Below, one piece after another: positions 23,588 to 36,800 of a stretch of DNA of 64,000 nt. Under the pieces are notes generated by a model. It searched no databases. It was not told the DNA's origin and was given only the letters and a program-made list of their open reading frames with translations. This DNA is from Morella rubra (Eukaryota; Streptophyta; Magnoliopsida; Fagales; Myricaceae): the NCBI GenBank assembly GCA_003952965.2, contig CM025853.1, positions 18,497,110 through 18,561,109 of the forward strand, read 5' to 3'. A program made the translations under genes and the position numbers. Each line of letters starts with the position of its first letter. Position 1 is the first letter of the stretch.

Positions 23588-26500
23588 CAAGCTTGATGTC
23601 CAATGTGAGAGACCCTCAGCTTTTGAAGCATGTAATTTGTGAACTAGTGATTTCGTATGTCATGCAGATAAGTAGCTGTACAGGTAATCCTTTCAAAGAT
23701 CTCATTCTATATGATGAAGTTAATTGGTTCTAGTTCCCAAAGTAGTGTACAATTAGAGGTAGTATAAATCCTTCTCCAAGTCAATTATGATGATAGGACC
23801 TGTGACCAGTTCTATACACATGCATTCCCTTCTATGTAGATTACTATTCTAGGAGTTATTGCAACATTCTAGGTTGTATAAATATTTTCTGTTTTGCCAT
23901 GGCATCAACAACCAGTTCCACCAAGAAGTTCTCTCTGTAGTATTCTCTGGATAGTTTCCATTCTATCCGCATTACAATCATACTTGTTTGGATTTTAAAA
24001 TTTTCATATTGGTAGTTTTGCTGTTAATTGTTCGTCCCATTGCAATCGGCTTCCCTTTTCCTACATTGGGATCTCTGGGTATAGGAAGGGGGGAACATGA
24101 TTCTTTGATCATGTGCGATATCTGAGAATATTAGTTGCTGAGATTTTCTTGGCAAAAACATTGAAGCATAAACATATTGTTAAATTGTCAGTACGTCTAC
24201 AGAGCCTAAATCTTCTTAAACTAACTTGCATCTTTTTGCAACAGGAGGCATGCTTGAAATCTGTGATGGCGTATGTACTGTCATACAGATGGGCAGTACT
24301 ATTGTCTGCTTTTAGTTTGATGAGTGTAATTTGGATATTTGTCTGTATTTTGCATTGCCTGCTTTGGAATTTGGTTGCTTACTATACCATGCTAACTATG
24401 GTCAGCATTAAGTATGAAAGAATACATCTTTGGTTCATCAAACTGTGTGAGAAACAAACTCATTTCCAGTGGTACATAACTAAAATGAGTGTCATGTTCG
24501 CAAAGAAACTGCTATATTGATGGATATGGTGAATTACTAAGCAAAGAAAATCTCATGCCATATAGTCATGACCAGCTAAGCAGTTTGAACTATGCAGAAA
24601 AAACATAAAAAAGAAGCTAACTGTTCGAACTCAAAAAAGATTTCCTTGGCTTGTCTACTATAGTGCTAGAATCACAGTTTCACTGATTAATTGGCTTTAA
24701 GTTCTGTTTATCTTTCAATCCAAATTAGAGTGTTAATCTAATTGTTCAGATCTCAGAGGTCTTAGAACACTTCTAAATATATTTAGGTTAGAAGATACTC
24801 ATTTGGTAGAAAGATAAAGGAGAAAGCTCTTGTTTTCTTTTAGCGGTTATTATTTTGTTAAACCTTGTTGACTGGGATTAGGCAGCTCATGCATCTGTTA
24901 CCAGCATATTATAAGATTGAATTTCAGTTCCCTCTACCACAAAATTTCGATGACTGATTTATCCTTCCTCTTCACTGCAGGTACTTAAAGCACCCGCACG
25001 CTGGAAACTGATTGCTATTTGACCCTTGCAGTAGTTAGTTTGTTAGGCTGTTTTGTTTTGGTTTGCTTGTTTGGAACTTGAAACTGTTGCAGACTTGGTG
25101 TTTGAACTTTAATTCAGGTGCTGGTGTCAAAGTGAGATGTTACGTGATATTTTGGATTGCTGTGTTTTGCTTACATGTCTAATTTGCTTGTGAATGTCCA
25201 GGGATTAAAGCCTATTCTAGTTTCCTTTGACAAAAGGTGGGAAGATCGTTTCATTAAATTTTTTTTTATAGATAATGTCAATGCAGCCAGTCTAGATGAC
25301 ATGGCCAGTGTTAGGAATGCGATTCTCCTCTTGCATCTTCTTGTTGTTTACTAGTTGGGATTCACATGTTCACCATTTACAAAATGCAGCGAATTTGGTG
25401 CCCGTGGCACCCATTGACAAATGTAGAAATTCTCAGCGGTATGTAAGTTGTTGGTTCTGATGAGCTGGACCATCATGTGTATGTTATTTCGCTCATTTGC
25501 ATGTATCCATAAGAGTTTGATCTGTTCTACGTTGTTTTAAGAGGGAATGTTGCCGTTAACGTCCTGCCAGGCCTAACTTTCGTTGTATGAGGAATTAATG
25601 GAAGCCCTTACAGCCTGACTTTTGTTTAGCTCAAGAACGGAAAGGACTGATCTCAGTTGATTAATAGAGGATTGAATAATACATCTTTTGTGTTAAAGCT
25701 CAAGAAAGCTTCGATCGTATCATTACAAACCAAAAGCTTTCAAATCAAACTATTTGAGGAAGAAAATGTTTGATTCTCCCTGCATTGAAGCTTTGAGCGA
25801 CCAAATTCTGTCTTAACAGAGATATATAATACCATACTAGACCTCTTTAGTGAATAGTGATTAACCAAAATTGCAAACAACTGAAAAGATGTTCGGTTCA
25901 CGAAGTCAGTGAGGTCATGGCAAAGTATAGTGGACATGTTTGTGCGAGGGTAGAGAAACCTCCTCGCCTGCCGCGCAGGGACTCGGACTGCCTGGAGTTG
26001 TGTAAAGCAAAATATACGCGCATAAAGTGGAGGTGCACGGATTTAGAAAAAAAAAAAATTGGAGGTGCATGGAATCCTTTGAAATCAGAACCTAAATAAT
26101 TGTCCAACAGAGACAACTCCATGGTTAGAAGGATGAATGTTTCCTCTTGGACCAACTGTAACCAGTGGGTGTGCTTAAATTCCAATCCTACGAATTGTGA
26201 GGAAGTCATTGGCTTAAATGATACTTGAGCTGTAAGGTCAATTTAAGTACTCAAGGTTTGTCATTTCGTTCCCTCTTGGATGAACCATATTCAGTGGGTG
26301 AGTGCAAATCGAATCCTATGACTTGGGAAGAAATCATTGACTTAAATGATACTTGAACTGAATATTTAGAGTTTGTCATTGCGCTATTAGCCCGGTCACT
26401 GAGTTTTTCAACTAGGTCAATTATGTTTGAACCCTGTGTGCATAAAAGGTTCGATCGAATGAAATTCTCTTACTATCAAAACAAAAGGAGATGATGTAAA

Positions 26501-27960
26501 GATTCTCACTCCAACAGTTGATGCAGCATCAAGATATTGGAGCTGAAGAGGAGTCTTAGTAGTTTGGATTTATTCCATGATGGTTAGCCTCATCTTGTTG
26601 CTATAATTTATCCAAAAAAGTTGCTATAATTTATCACTTGGATGTGATCTGTTTTCATCCATGTCTGTTTATTAGTTTGTCATCTAAGTTGGAGCCTTAT
26701 AAGTGGAGATGTAGTCGTGCGATTATTATTGTGAAGAATTTATCAAATGAAGATGAGACTAATCTGCTTGTGGTCATGAGACGCCACTGGGTGTGTGAGT
26801 TGGTCTTGTTTCTTTGGTGCTGCTCCTCTCTCTCTCTCTCTCTGTCTACTCTGCTCAGATATTTGAACTCGTTGCTTAAAAAGGCGAGAATAAAATTTCA
26901 AATGTTCAGTTCTTTCTTGTCCTCAACTTTGGTCTCCGATGAAAACTAATCTTTCGACCTTTGTTTTTGTTTTTATTTTTTTTGTTTTTTGTTTTAGAGG
27001 CGAACTCGCCTTTGCGGGAACTAATTGATTGAAAAAGATCTTGTACAAAGTACCACAAAAATCGGTGTCAGACATCCAGCGTCACTAGAGATGCAGAGGG
27101 ACTTTTTTTCTCCAAAAATAACAACCATCAACTTTGTCGCGAGAGAATCCCCACTGGACGCCGGTATAGTTATCCCCATAGCAAATTTTGGTGGCAAGAA
27201 ATTTACATCTAGCGACAAAATTAATTTGTGAATGATTATTTGAGACGTCCCATTAAATCTTGTTTTTATGTGATTAAATGTGATGTTCTGTTCTCATACC
27301 AGGAAGAAATCATAATGAATAGGCATATAAAAAGAGGATATTTATCTATTATTTTATAAACACATTCTTACATCCACTACTTCACAGAAATTTACACCAG
27401 TTATGGTTTGCATGCACAAATTTAATGAAAAGCTACCAGTGATAAAGATTTGGACGAAAAAATATAGACAATGAGATGTGGCTTGTTTCACTTCAATCGT
27501 TTCCTGCAAGCATCCCAAATTGTGTCTTCATCCAACACCCAATAGCTAGTATTCCCAATAAATGCCTTTTAACAAAGAAAGAACAGCCCACGCCATAGAA
27601 GACAACTAGGTAGCTTCTTCCCATACAACAATCAGAAAATACTAAGAACAGATGTCTGTTCATGTACATTCACAACAATATTAAAAACAAAGACATTTAA
27701 TCTCATAACAAGAATGCAAAAGAGGTACTTTTAGCTACGAAATTAGGTTGGCCGCTGAGAAGTTAATTAAGGAGAAAGGAATCCAGATCATAGAAGCAAA
27801 CTTATTGGGGCTATCCGACTCTCAATTGGACAAATCTTATGAAAAACTTTTGTGGAGAAACACTATCAATGTTTCATTGGAGGAAGAAAATGGTTGGTTC
27901 TTGTCAAATACCGACCCTTTGCTATAAAGACTGAGCGACCAAATTTCATTTAGAGATACC
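23588..27960. other. 3' flank of ARF and intergenic sequence
   Basis: No gene recognised. A hydrophobic 135-codon frame at 24,113-24,520 has no domain and lies in T-rich sequence. Two related segments containing GAGCGACCAAATT occur at about 25,760-25,830 and 27,885-27,955, probably remains of the same repeat. A (CT)n microsatellite is at 26,827-26,848. Confidence 0.45.
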
Positions 27961-28161
27961 ATGGCTATGTTTGGTTTGATTTCAAAGCATTTTCAAAAAA
28001 ATTTCACAATCACTTCTTCATGAATTCCAATAACTTTTCACCAAACCCAATAACATTTTACAAATTCTAACAACTTTTTACAAACTTTTCAGAGAATCTA
28101 CACTACTTTCAAAAAAATCAAACACAAAAAATGTTTTCTAAACTAAACCAAACATAGCCAT
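27961..28161. mobile_element. MITE with 17-bp terminal inverted repeats
   Basis: About 201 bases bounded by ATGGCTATGTTTGGTTT (27,961-27,977) and its exact reverse complement (28,145-28,161). The interior is A/T-rich and non-coding, with short internal repeats of CAATAACTTTT type. Length and perfect terminal repeats fit a MITE. The superfamily cannot be named because the target duplication is not clear. Confidence 0.7.
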
Positions 28162-29800
28162 GCATGACACTGGATAAATTAATTTTATCAAAAAAACATG
28201 TTATTTGCCCCTAGAAATTGGCACCCAATTTGCAATATATTTCTCATACTATTATTCTTGACTAATTGACCTCCAAATTGATTATTTTATACGGTTTATG
28301 AGTTAAATGCAAAAATTAATCAAAAAATAAGTTAACAACGTAATCTCAATAGTCATATGTTAACTAAAAGATAATGGTAAAATGAAATTTACAAATCAAA
28401 TGACAAAATTTTTTTTGGAAAAGGGGAAAACAATTTTTTCAATTTGCTTTTAGTTTAATCCAAACATTAACTTAGATTAAGCATGCCATTATTGAACTAG
28501 TTGGTCTAATGACATTGGCTCTTTTCGTGGTGGGGGGAGGAATCACAACCTTAAGGAAAGTCCTAAGTTCTGGGAAACTTTTAAATTTAGACTAAGATGT
28601 GTACTAGAACCTCTACCATATCCTACTGAGGGGTTTTGTTTAAAATCTCAACTGATTATGTTTTACATTTTAGAGATCATAAACGATCATCTATCACTTT
28701 AAAAAGTTTGCCAAACATTAAGTCGATGGTGATTGTTTATGAAATAGACATTTTTTTTTGAAGTGTTGTCTTTTAAGAACTCCTTTGTAATGAAGGACTT
28801 CTAAAATTAAAATTTTTAGATATTTTTACTGAATTATTTTATAATAATTAAATTAATCTTTTTCTATTAACTTAAAGGCTTAGACTCTTAATTGCTCCTG
28901 TTATGAAAATTGTTGCATGATCAGTGCTCAAATTCTCAAGAAAAAGATTCAATTTTAAGAGAGTTTATTCTAAGTTCTTAAAAGTACTTGTCAAGATTTA
29001 ATAAAATAAATTTAATGGTTAGAATATGGTCATACTTTATTTAATGAGACGAGATAAAGTTGGCCTAATTTCGTGATGACTCATTTATTATTAAATGACA
29101 TGGACAACTTTGAACAATTTAATTTATTTCTTTAAATAATAACAAATGCTTATAATAACTTAGAATTTAACTTTTATAAACGAATATTTTCTCAACTTTT
29201 AGTACCTATAGTTTTCTAAGTGAAAAAGAGAAGGAAGAAGGGAGGCAAGGAGAGAGCTCAATGTCCTGATTAGATGATTTAATTTAGAAAAAAAAAAATC
29301 CGTATGCATTGAACACCATCGACCTCACATTATTTTGTAATTAATACGGACAACTTTAAATGTTGTAGGAAATAAATGTATTATTTATCTATTTTTGAAT
29401 TAGATCATTCAGATGATAATTTAGTTATTAACAAGAAATAAAAGAAAAATCGAGGGACTATAATGTTAAAAAAAAAAACTGAATCGTGAAACTGCCGATA
29501 GCATGATTAGCAATTAGCCTTAAGTATTTCTCTTAAAATAGAATTAAAACCCCAAATCTCAAAATGAAAACGAGCCAGACCGACACAAATTTTCCTTTTT
29601 CCTTCATTAACCGGAAAAGAAATAAAGAAGGGTGGGGTCAGGTGGGGTATATAAATATATATGATGACGCACCGCGTCTAACACCGGAAACGACCCTACC
29701 TCCCCAAGCGCACCCTTACAAAATCACAACGAGTCTTGTAGATTGGTTCTCGAAGAGTTCCGAATCCAAAGCTCATTTCTCACCTTACAGTGAGAAACAG
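28162..29800. other. Intergenic, AT-rich
   Basis: Homopolymer A and T runs; nothing recognisable as a gene or terminal repeat. 29,560-29,800 is richer in C and probably holds the promoter and leader of the exon that follows, with TATAAATATATAT at about 29,649-29,661 as a possible TATA region. Confidence 0.4.
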
Positions 29801-29805
29801 TGCAA

Positions 29806-30036
29806 ATGGCTTTCTCTCTGTCCAACCACTCTCTCCTTACTCCTCGCCTCGCTGCTTGCTTCTCGTCCCCAAAACCCTCAAAAAACCTAGCCCTTTGGCA
29901 ACCCATCCATCATCATCGTCTCTGCAAACCGTTTCTAGGATTTCTTTCTCTCACCAACTCATCCCCAATCAACGTGAATGACAAGTCCAGGCGTTCCTTC
30001 AAATCTTATCTTTCTGCCCAAGACTCTGCCCCCACC
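29806..30036 (+). CDS. First exon encoding a probable plastid transit peptide
   Basis: An ATG in AAATGGC context opens 77 codons ending in a GTACGC donor at 30,037 (phase 0). The peptide starts MAFSLSNHSLLTPRLAACFS and is rich in S, L, P and basic residues, with no acidic residue until about residue 59, which is typical of a chloroplast transit peptide. An upstream TATA-like stretch near 29,650 fits a promoter. I do not recognise the mature protein. The next exon in phase is the first visible BRO1-like exon at 33,809, which would give a 226-residue fusion, but an assembly gap and LINE copies lie in between. This may therefore be the start of an unrelated plastid gene whose other exons are missing. 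Confidence 0.5.
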
Positions 30037-30221
30037 GTACGCTTTTCTTTTCCCCTACTTTTCCTTAATGATTCTTAATTTCTGTGACTGTTACTGATTA
30101 TCTTATACTGTATATCAACGGCTGTTGTCAATAATTTATTGCATTTTTTGGAATTATCATTCTTGAGGTCCAAACGCTTGTCATTTTTATGACGTATTAA
30201 GTTTCAAGTTACCTGTTTATT

Positions 30222-30485
30222 TTGAATGAGCTTGGTATCTATGTAGCAGTGCCCTCTTATACTGTCTATGAGGGAGCTAGAGTCACAGAGATGAACCTTC
30301 GTATGACTTTTTTGTCTGGTCCAATGATCTCGAAAGCTTCATACTCCGCTACGATTACCTTTCCATTTGACCCACGTTCGGGTGCAGATAGAATGTTTGC
30401 AAGTGATATCAAGTTGGATTGTTTGGAACCAAATTTCTCTGATTATGAAATCCCTCTAAATTGTTTTCACTGTAAGCCTGCCTGA
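30222..30485 (+). other. Unassigned open frame in the intron region
   Basis: An 87-codon frame with balanced composition (VYEGARVTEMNLRMTFLSG, ITFPFDPRSGADRMF). It is less A/T-rich than its flanks and could be an exon, or part of an unknown element, but no splice phase fits the exon ending at 30,036 and I know no matching family. Confidence 0.2.
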
Positions 30486-32000
30486 GTCTTTTTGCCCCAG
30501 ATTTGCTGCTTCTAACCTTCTTTGTAAATTAAGGCCAATTGGGCAAGTCTGGTGCTCATGATAGTTGTGACATAGGGCAAGTTGGATGTTTTGTGGGAGT
30601 TAATTTTGTTAACAAGTAATTCAGAAGGCTTATACTAAGGGGTGGGGCCCTAGTATGCTGGGAGCATAAAAGAGTAACACCCAGAAGTGGAAACTAATAT
30701 ATAAAATTCACGAGGTGAACTAGTAGCTACCACCCAATACTCTGAGAACCTAAAAGCAGTACTTGGCATGATCGACTTAACGCTCAAAATACAGTGAAGG
30801 AAAGAGTCTACATTTCCCTCGATATATCATAATGAGGGAATACACGATCCACTAACTCCCTGTTTGATTTTCATGTGCAACAAGAATTTCTAATAATAAG
30901 CTTATTTCTCAATTGTTTTTCATACACTGTCCCAAGGAAAATTATTGTTACCTACCCATCTGGACAAATCTTTGTAGAGTATAGTTATTCAAGAAAGCAG
31001 ACCAGGGATCATAGTTCTCAATCTTGCACGCGTCTAACCTATCTTGGATTTCAGAGGAAGCTACCATTTGACTACTCTGTATTACTTCACTTTTGTTGGA
31101 ATGAAAAATTTGAGGATGTGCCTCTTTTAACCATCCCCACTGAAAATCAGGCAAAAACTGAATTTGGGTGTAGGCTCCTACCTCAAACCTAGCTAATTTG
31201 AAATTTTTTTCAAATTCCTCTGATATTCTTCCATAAACTAGTACAATAAGGTCTTCTTACTGTGTCTGAATGCCATCCTCAGCTAGAATCCTCTACTTCT
31301 CATTTTGCATCCTCCTATGAAGATTATGGCCCTTGCTCATAACAATAAAACCTTTTGCCAAGTATAGCATGGTTAAAGATCAACAGCTTTCTTACTCTGA
31401 AACCCTGATTTTCAATTAGAGCACAAACAATCTGCAATTAACAAAAGGGAACTTAAACTCATCCCCCTTCCCACACCCCATAATAGTCATCCTGAAGTTT
31501 TGCCGGTATCCTGGCTATAACACCATGAAAGGAAAAAGAGAACAATTAGTTGTGAAGCTGAATAATACGCCCTCAATAAGTTATATTACGTTTAAAAAAA
31601 AAACAAACAAAGAGAAAATGACACAGATAAGGTCACGTGAACGTCCTTATTGATTACTAGTGTCTGGATAAGAGTAGGTGATTCAGATGTAAAAAGCTGC
31701 AATGTCATAATAAAATACTTGTTTGAGCCATCACTCAAAAATAATACTGTGTTGATTTAGATTGTGAAGGCATTTTGCTGACGTGTGCGGAGTTTCGTAG
31801 TGGGTGTCAGCTAGGTTGATCTGAGGTCTATAAGTGATATGATCATATGAGTTTTTTAGATGAGAGGATGTTGGAGATATAGTGAGGGAGATCAAGATAT
31901 TTCATCCACGTGTAGTTTTGAATTAAGAGAATGGTGCCTAGACACATGTTGAGTCTCACATTAGTTGTCCCTGGTTGAATTTTTTCTGTATGGGGGACTG

Positions 32001-32496
32001 TTTTTTTTTTTTTTTTTGATAAGTAAGAAAAGCTTTATTGAAAAAAAATCAAAAAGAGGTAACAGTACAAAGAGCTATACTGAAAACCTACTCCATACAA
32101 GCTACAAAGCTAAGAAAGTCAGCAAAATCAGAAAAAGGGAACCCAAAACAGCATTGGCCCAAAGAAAAAGGAAACTTCAACAGCAGAACTCCTTAGCCCT
32201 TTTAAAGACAAGAAAGAATTCTCAAAACATCTCCCATTCCTCTCCCTCCAAATAACCCACCAAATGCACAAAGGAATCATCTTCCACACCCTCAAAGCAA
32301 GAGGATTGGTGAACTTCCTCTTCCAACAAAACAGCACCTCAATCACCCGAGAAGGCATAACCCAACTATAATTCGTGATACTAAGCACATGAGACCATAA
32401 ATCCCTAGCAACATAACAATGAAGAAGAATATGATCCACCGATTCTCCATTGCATCTGCAAAGGTAGCACCAATCAAGAAGACAAAGACCCCTTCT
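32001..32496 (-). mobile_element. LINE 3' end, copy 1 (zf-RVT region and 3' tail)
   Basis: On the - strand this encodes the C-terminal zinc-binding region of a plant LINE (zf-RVT): CNGESVDHILLHCYVARDLW then VWKMIPLCIWWVIWRERNGR. A 3' UTR follows, ending in a poly(A) seen as a T tract at about 32,001-32,017. It is truncated by the N gap on its 5' side. It lies in the presumed intron of the BRO1-like gene, antisense to it. Confidence 0.8.
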
Positions 32497-32597
32497 NNNN
32501 NNNNNNNNNNNNNNNNNNNNNNNNNNNNNNNNNNNNNNNNNNNNNNNNNNNNNNNNNNNNNNNNNNNNNNNNNNNNNNNNNNNNNNNNNNNNNNNNN
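32497..32597. other. Assembly gap (101 N)
   Basis: A run of N. The real length is unknown. The sequences on both sides are copies of the same LINE segment, so the gap probably marks a collapse, or a failed join, at a repeat. Confidence 0.99.
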
Positions 32598-33120
32598 CCA
32601 CAAAAACAGAGAAGTCATCACCTTGCCCTGCAACCCTTCAAGAGACGAAAAAGTTTCATTGAAACATCTAGCATTCCGCTCCCACCAAATAACCCACTAG
32701 ATGCACAAAGGGATCATCTTCCGCACAACTGAAGCAAGGCAGTCAATAAACTTCCTCCTCCAGCTGCACAACACATCAATCACCCTGGATGGCATAACCC
32801 AACAATAATTCATAATGTAAACACATGGTACCAAAGATCCCTAGCAACCGTACAATGAAGAAAATGTGATCCACAGATTCCCCACATCTACAAAGGAAGC
32901 ACCAATCAAGAAACAAAACCCCTCCTTCTAAGATTGTCGATAGTCAAAACTCTCCCATGGGCAGCCTTCCCACACAAAGAAAGAAACTCTCATAGGGATG
33001 GGGGACCTCCAAATCTGCCTCCATGGAAAAGTGGTGCTAGGATTGCAAGAAAGTATCCCATACATCGACTTCACGGAGAATTTTCCAGATTTGGACCCCA
33101 CCCAACACATCCTATCTTCA
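32598..33120 (-). mobile_element. LINE 3' region, copy 2
   Basis: The same family and orientation as the copy before the gap, diverged by roughly a fifth by eye. On the - strand: MCWVGSKSGKFSVKSMYGIL, IPMRVSFFVWE, then VMPSRVIDVL and ICWVIWWERNAR-like sequence with stops. The part 32,660-32,935 parallels 32,220-32,496. It holds sequence upstream of what copy 1 retains and lacks the 3' tail, so the two could be pieces of neighbouring insertions, or haplotypes joined in tandem. Confidence 0.75.
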
Positions 33121-33808
33121 ACCCCCCTCTGTGTTGTTGTGGTTAGACAGTATGACCTTTAATCTTTAATCTTTAATCTTTATATTGTTCGTCCTTTATA
33201 TCCACTTTTCTACTTCTGTCTGTATTTAGGTCAATACTCCTTATGCAGCCTGCCATAGTACTACTTGACATCCTCTTTCTTGGAATTTGGATGATTTGTT
33301 AGTCTTTTTATACATTTATTTTCTTTCTTAGCAGATAGTTATAAAAACTTTGGTTGCATCGTATCTGTATTTTGGACACAGCAATTTTCTGCATCTCTTA
33401 TAAGACAATTTTAATGATGCACATTGGGTTGGGTTCTGTTGCCCAAACTTAGTTTTTCTTCATCCTCCTCTAGGATTCTGCTTATAGGTAATTCTAATTT
33501 GACATGTAGTCTTACATTCATCTATTTTCCACAGATACTCAATGATCATTTGTGTTTCAACTTCAATATGTGTGGTACTAATGATAACTTGACTTTATAG
33601 TTGCCAGCTTTAGGAGCCTGTTATAGCTGCATGTTAAATATTTGATTGGTTCCACAACGATAACATATATTACCAAAATAATTCTTGAGGGTTCATTTAG
33701 TTTCTCAATAACTATGATATTGTGTGACTAGTCATTACATTATCTGTTCTTCAGTGGAAATGCTGTTGGTCACTGTGGAGTATTTTATTCATGCTATTTG
33801 TTTTGCAG

Positions 33809-36800
33809 GCCCAAGATAACATAATGAACCTTCCATTAGCAAATGGTTGGGGGGAAAAGCATCGACACTTAGTGAAGTGGAAGTATGGTGAAGCAAAGGT
33901 AGCTTCCTAATTTCCCTGACACGTATTTTTCTAATCTTTCACCCTTGCTGTGACTCTGTTTTTGCCAGTGTTCATTATTTCTTAATCTGCTTTCTGACTT
34001 TTGTGTTATCACATGTCCAACTTGTCATTTCTACAAACAAGTTAATATTTCTTCCACGTATGAGTGAAATTTACTGGACTGTCAAGATACATCTCTTTCT
34101 GTTAGATCAGAGGCTATTTACCTCATTTGTGAAGGTCCTCACATTATTCTATGAAGATTCGTAAGATAAAGACACGGGTCACTGTTTTGACCATCCAAGT
34201 TACAAGTTTATGCAAGAGGATTTGGACTCAAAATAGATGATCAATTAGTTCACAAAAGAGCCAAAAAAAGAAAGTTCTTATACTTCTTAGCAATTTAGAA
34301 GATTAGAAAAGAGAAATGCTTGCCATGAGGAGGTATGTGTAGTTGTTTGTTATCTGTATGAGTTATTTATAACTGGCCCTCTGATTGTATTTGTGGGGCC
34401 AAATTTTTAATGTCAAATCATTGATGTGCCACCTTTTTATTTGGATGCTTTATAGTTGCATCTATCTGCCGCAATATACCTTTTCAATTAATTACATCGG
34501 AGGTTCTCTAATATCGTAGTTTGGACAAACATTATAATTAAGTTATGGAGAGCGTGAAGATGAAACAGGAAAAAGAAGAGGATGAGGACCAACAAGAAAG
34601 AAAATTACTAAGTGCATGTTTGGTAACCAAATGGACTTTGCAAAGAGCAGTAGGCAGGTAAGTATGTTAGTGACTTGATTTGGATCTGAAGAAAGTGGTG
34701 GTGATGGTAGGGGGCATGATGTTGTGTCATTGACTGGAGCTGCTATTTGTGTAGCTGGAACCTTGAATATACCTGCATTGGTACTGAGACTTTTGGTGAG
34801 GTGGGTACTAGAGGAGAGGTGAAAAATAGGAGGAAGATAAAGGACTCAAAGTAGGAAAAGGGATAGAAGAGGGAGAAGACCCAAGTGTATTTTCCTGAAG
34901 AAGGCAGGGATCAAAGAAATACGGCTGCAGTTTTGACACAAGTAATATTAATAGCTCTGTAAGACTGAATTATAACATTGATGTCCCATTTTGAGTCTCA
35001 GAAAAACCAAAAAATATGCACCGAGTGGAATGGAGGTCAAGTTTACTGAAACCTGGTCCAAGATAGTGGACACAGTGAACACACCAAAACACGTGAGGCT
35101 TGATCACCTTTTATCCATTCACAAAGGAGAAACTTCGTTTCTTATTCTATTGCGCCTCCTGAAATTTAGTATCTCCTAAATCGATCAAGCGGCACCATCT
35201 CAAGCATGTATTTACCTGATCTTCTGGTATTTGAGACCCAATCTCACTGAAGACCTCATGCAAGATCTCGTGCTGCCACGATTTAATCAGAAAGTTTCCA
35301 ACTCGATCTTTCGAGCCAACTTCCATACTGTGGGGTTGGAAGTCAGCTTGGCTCAATGATCTGAACGGTACTAGTTCATCTTGGAAAGGGTCTGCTTTAA
35401 ATCCCTATCAGGTTTAATGGAGGAAGGGAGGTGCTCTGAAACAATGGCGTCAATTAAAACCCTTAGTTTATTGATCTCAGGATCTTTGTAATTAATTTTG
35501 GTAGATACTGAATGCATCATTGAGCACACTCCTTGAGAGATGTTTGGGGATCTTCCTTCTAATGAATTTGGTAGGTATTTCATGGTTGTTATAATTTCAA
35601 CTCAGCCTCTTTCATCTTCTGTACGAGTTTAGGATAATGGTGTGGTCTATTCTGTCTTATATACCTAGGTATTGATCTAGTTTCAAGCCAGGTGTCCCTG
35701 GGAAATGGCAGATATCTGTTGTATTGTTTTGGGTTTGAACCTGCTTAATGGTTTTGCTTAATTTCAATCACTTGTCCTCTGGGTATATCTTAGCTTTGTT
35801 TTCTGCTTTCACACTATTATCTCATTAATGTACAGATTTTTTTTGAAATTTTCCACTTATTTAGGAGTTGAAAATCTTGGGTATCACTGACGCCCGATCA
35901 ACTGGAGTTGAAAAGATACATTTACCACCCCCTCCCCCCCCCACCAAAAAAAAAAAAGATACATTGAAAAGTAATTCTTGTGTATCAGAAGCTTAGAAGC
36001 ATTTTGTATTCTCTCTCTTATCACTCAATACTCAGAACAGTAGTTTCCCTTGGCCATCATGCTTTCTGATTATGTTTAGTCTATAGAAAGTCTGACATAA
36101 TCTTAAAGGCCGTACCACAAAATTTGAGCTCCAGTATTGGCTTGAACTACTACATTTTAAGTGTATCATTTCTTTGCATACTGAATTTGTTGTGCACACT
36201 CGAATGAAACATGCTCATTTTTTTCCCTGTAATTTTAACCAGGCTGCAGCATATTATTATCACGGGTTGATCCTTGATGAGGGAAACACAGAGAAATCCC
36301 ATGGGATGGCTGTCGCTGCTTTGCAAGCCGCAGACGAGTATTTCAAAGAAAGTAAGAAGGCATGTGAGGCTTTTAATGCTTGTGCACCTCTGTCAAGGTA
36401 ATTAGTAGCTCTTTCTTACCAACAAAATTGAATGGAAGAGAAAAGGGAGAAGAAAAAATTCTGAGCATTTGTCTTCTTTGAGCTAACGTTTTGAAAAGTA
36501 ATTCGTAGGTTAATACCATCGTGATTTGTTGATGATAACCTTTATCCTTAAAAACAGAAAAAAGGAAAGAACTAGAAACATAGTTTCTGGCAATTTGTGG
36601 GCTAGTTAGGGTTTCACTTCTATTGTTTGATGTGAAACGGGTTTAGGGACGTGGGTTTTAGTTGAATAGGGGATTTTCTGGTTGACTTAATATTTTATGG
36701 GCCTAATTGGGAAGTATTTGCTTTGGTTTGCCGCGGATAGCAAATCAATTATAGTTTTCCAACACTTGAAAGAAGAAAGAAAGAAAGTGAAAGAAGAGAT

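Noticed and set aside
24113..24520. 135-codon hydrophobic frame
   Set aside because: T-rich sequence naturally gives hydrophobic codons; no domain, no splice context.
29564..29890. 108-codon frame overlapping the transit-peptide exon
   Set aside because: A different frame over the leader and exon start; the frame from 29,806 has the better start context, transit-peptide composition and splice donor.
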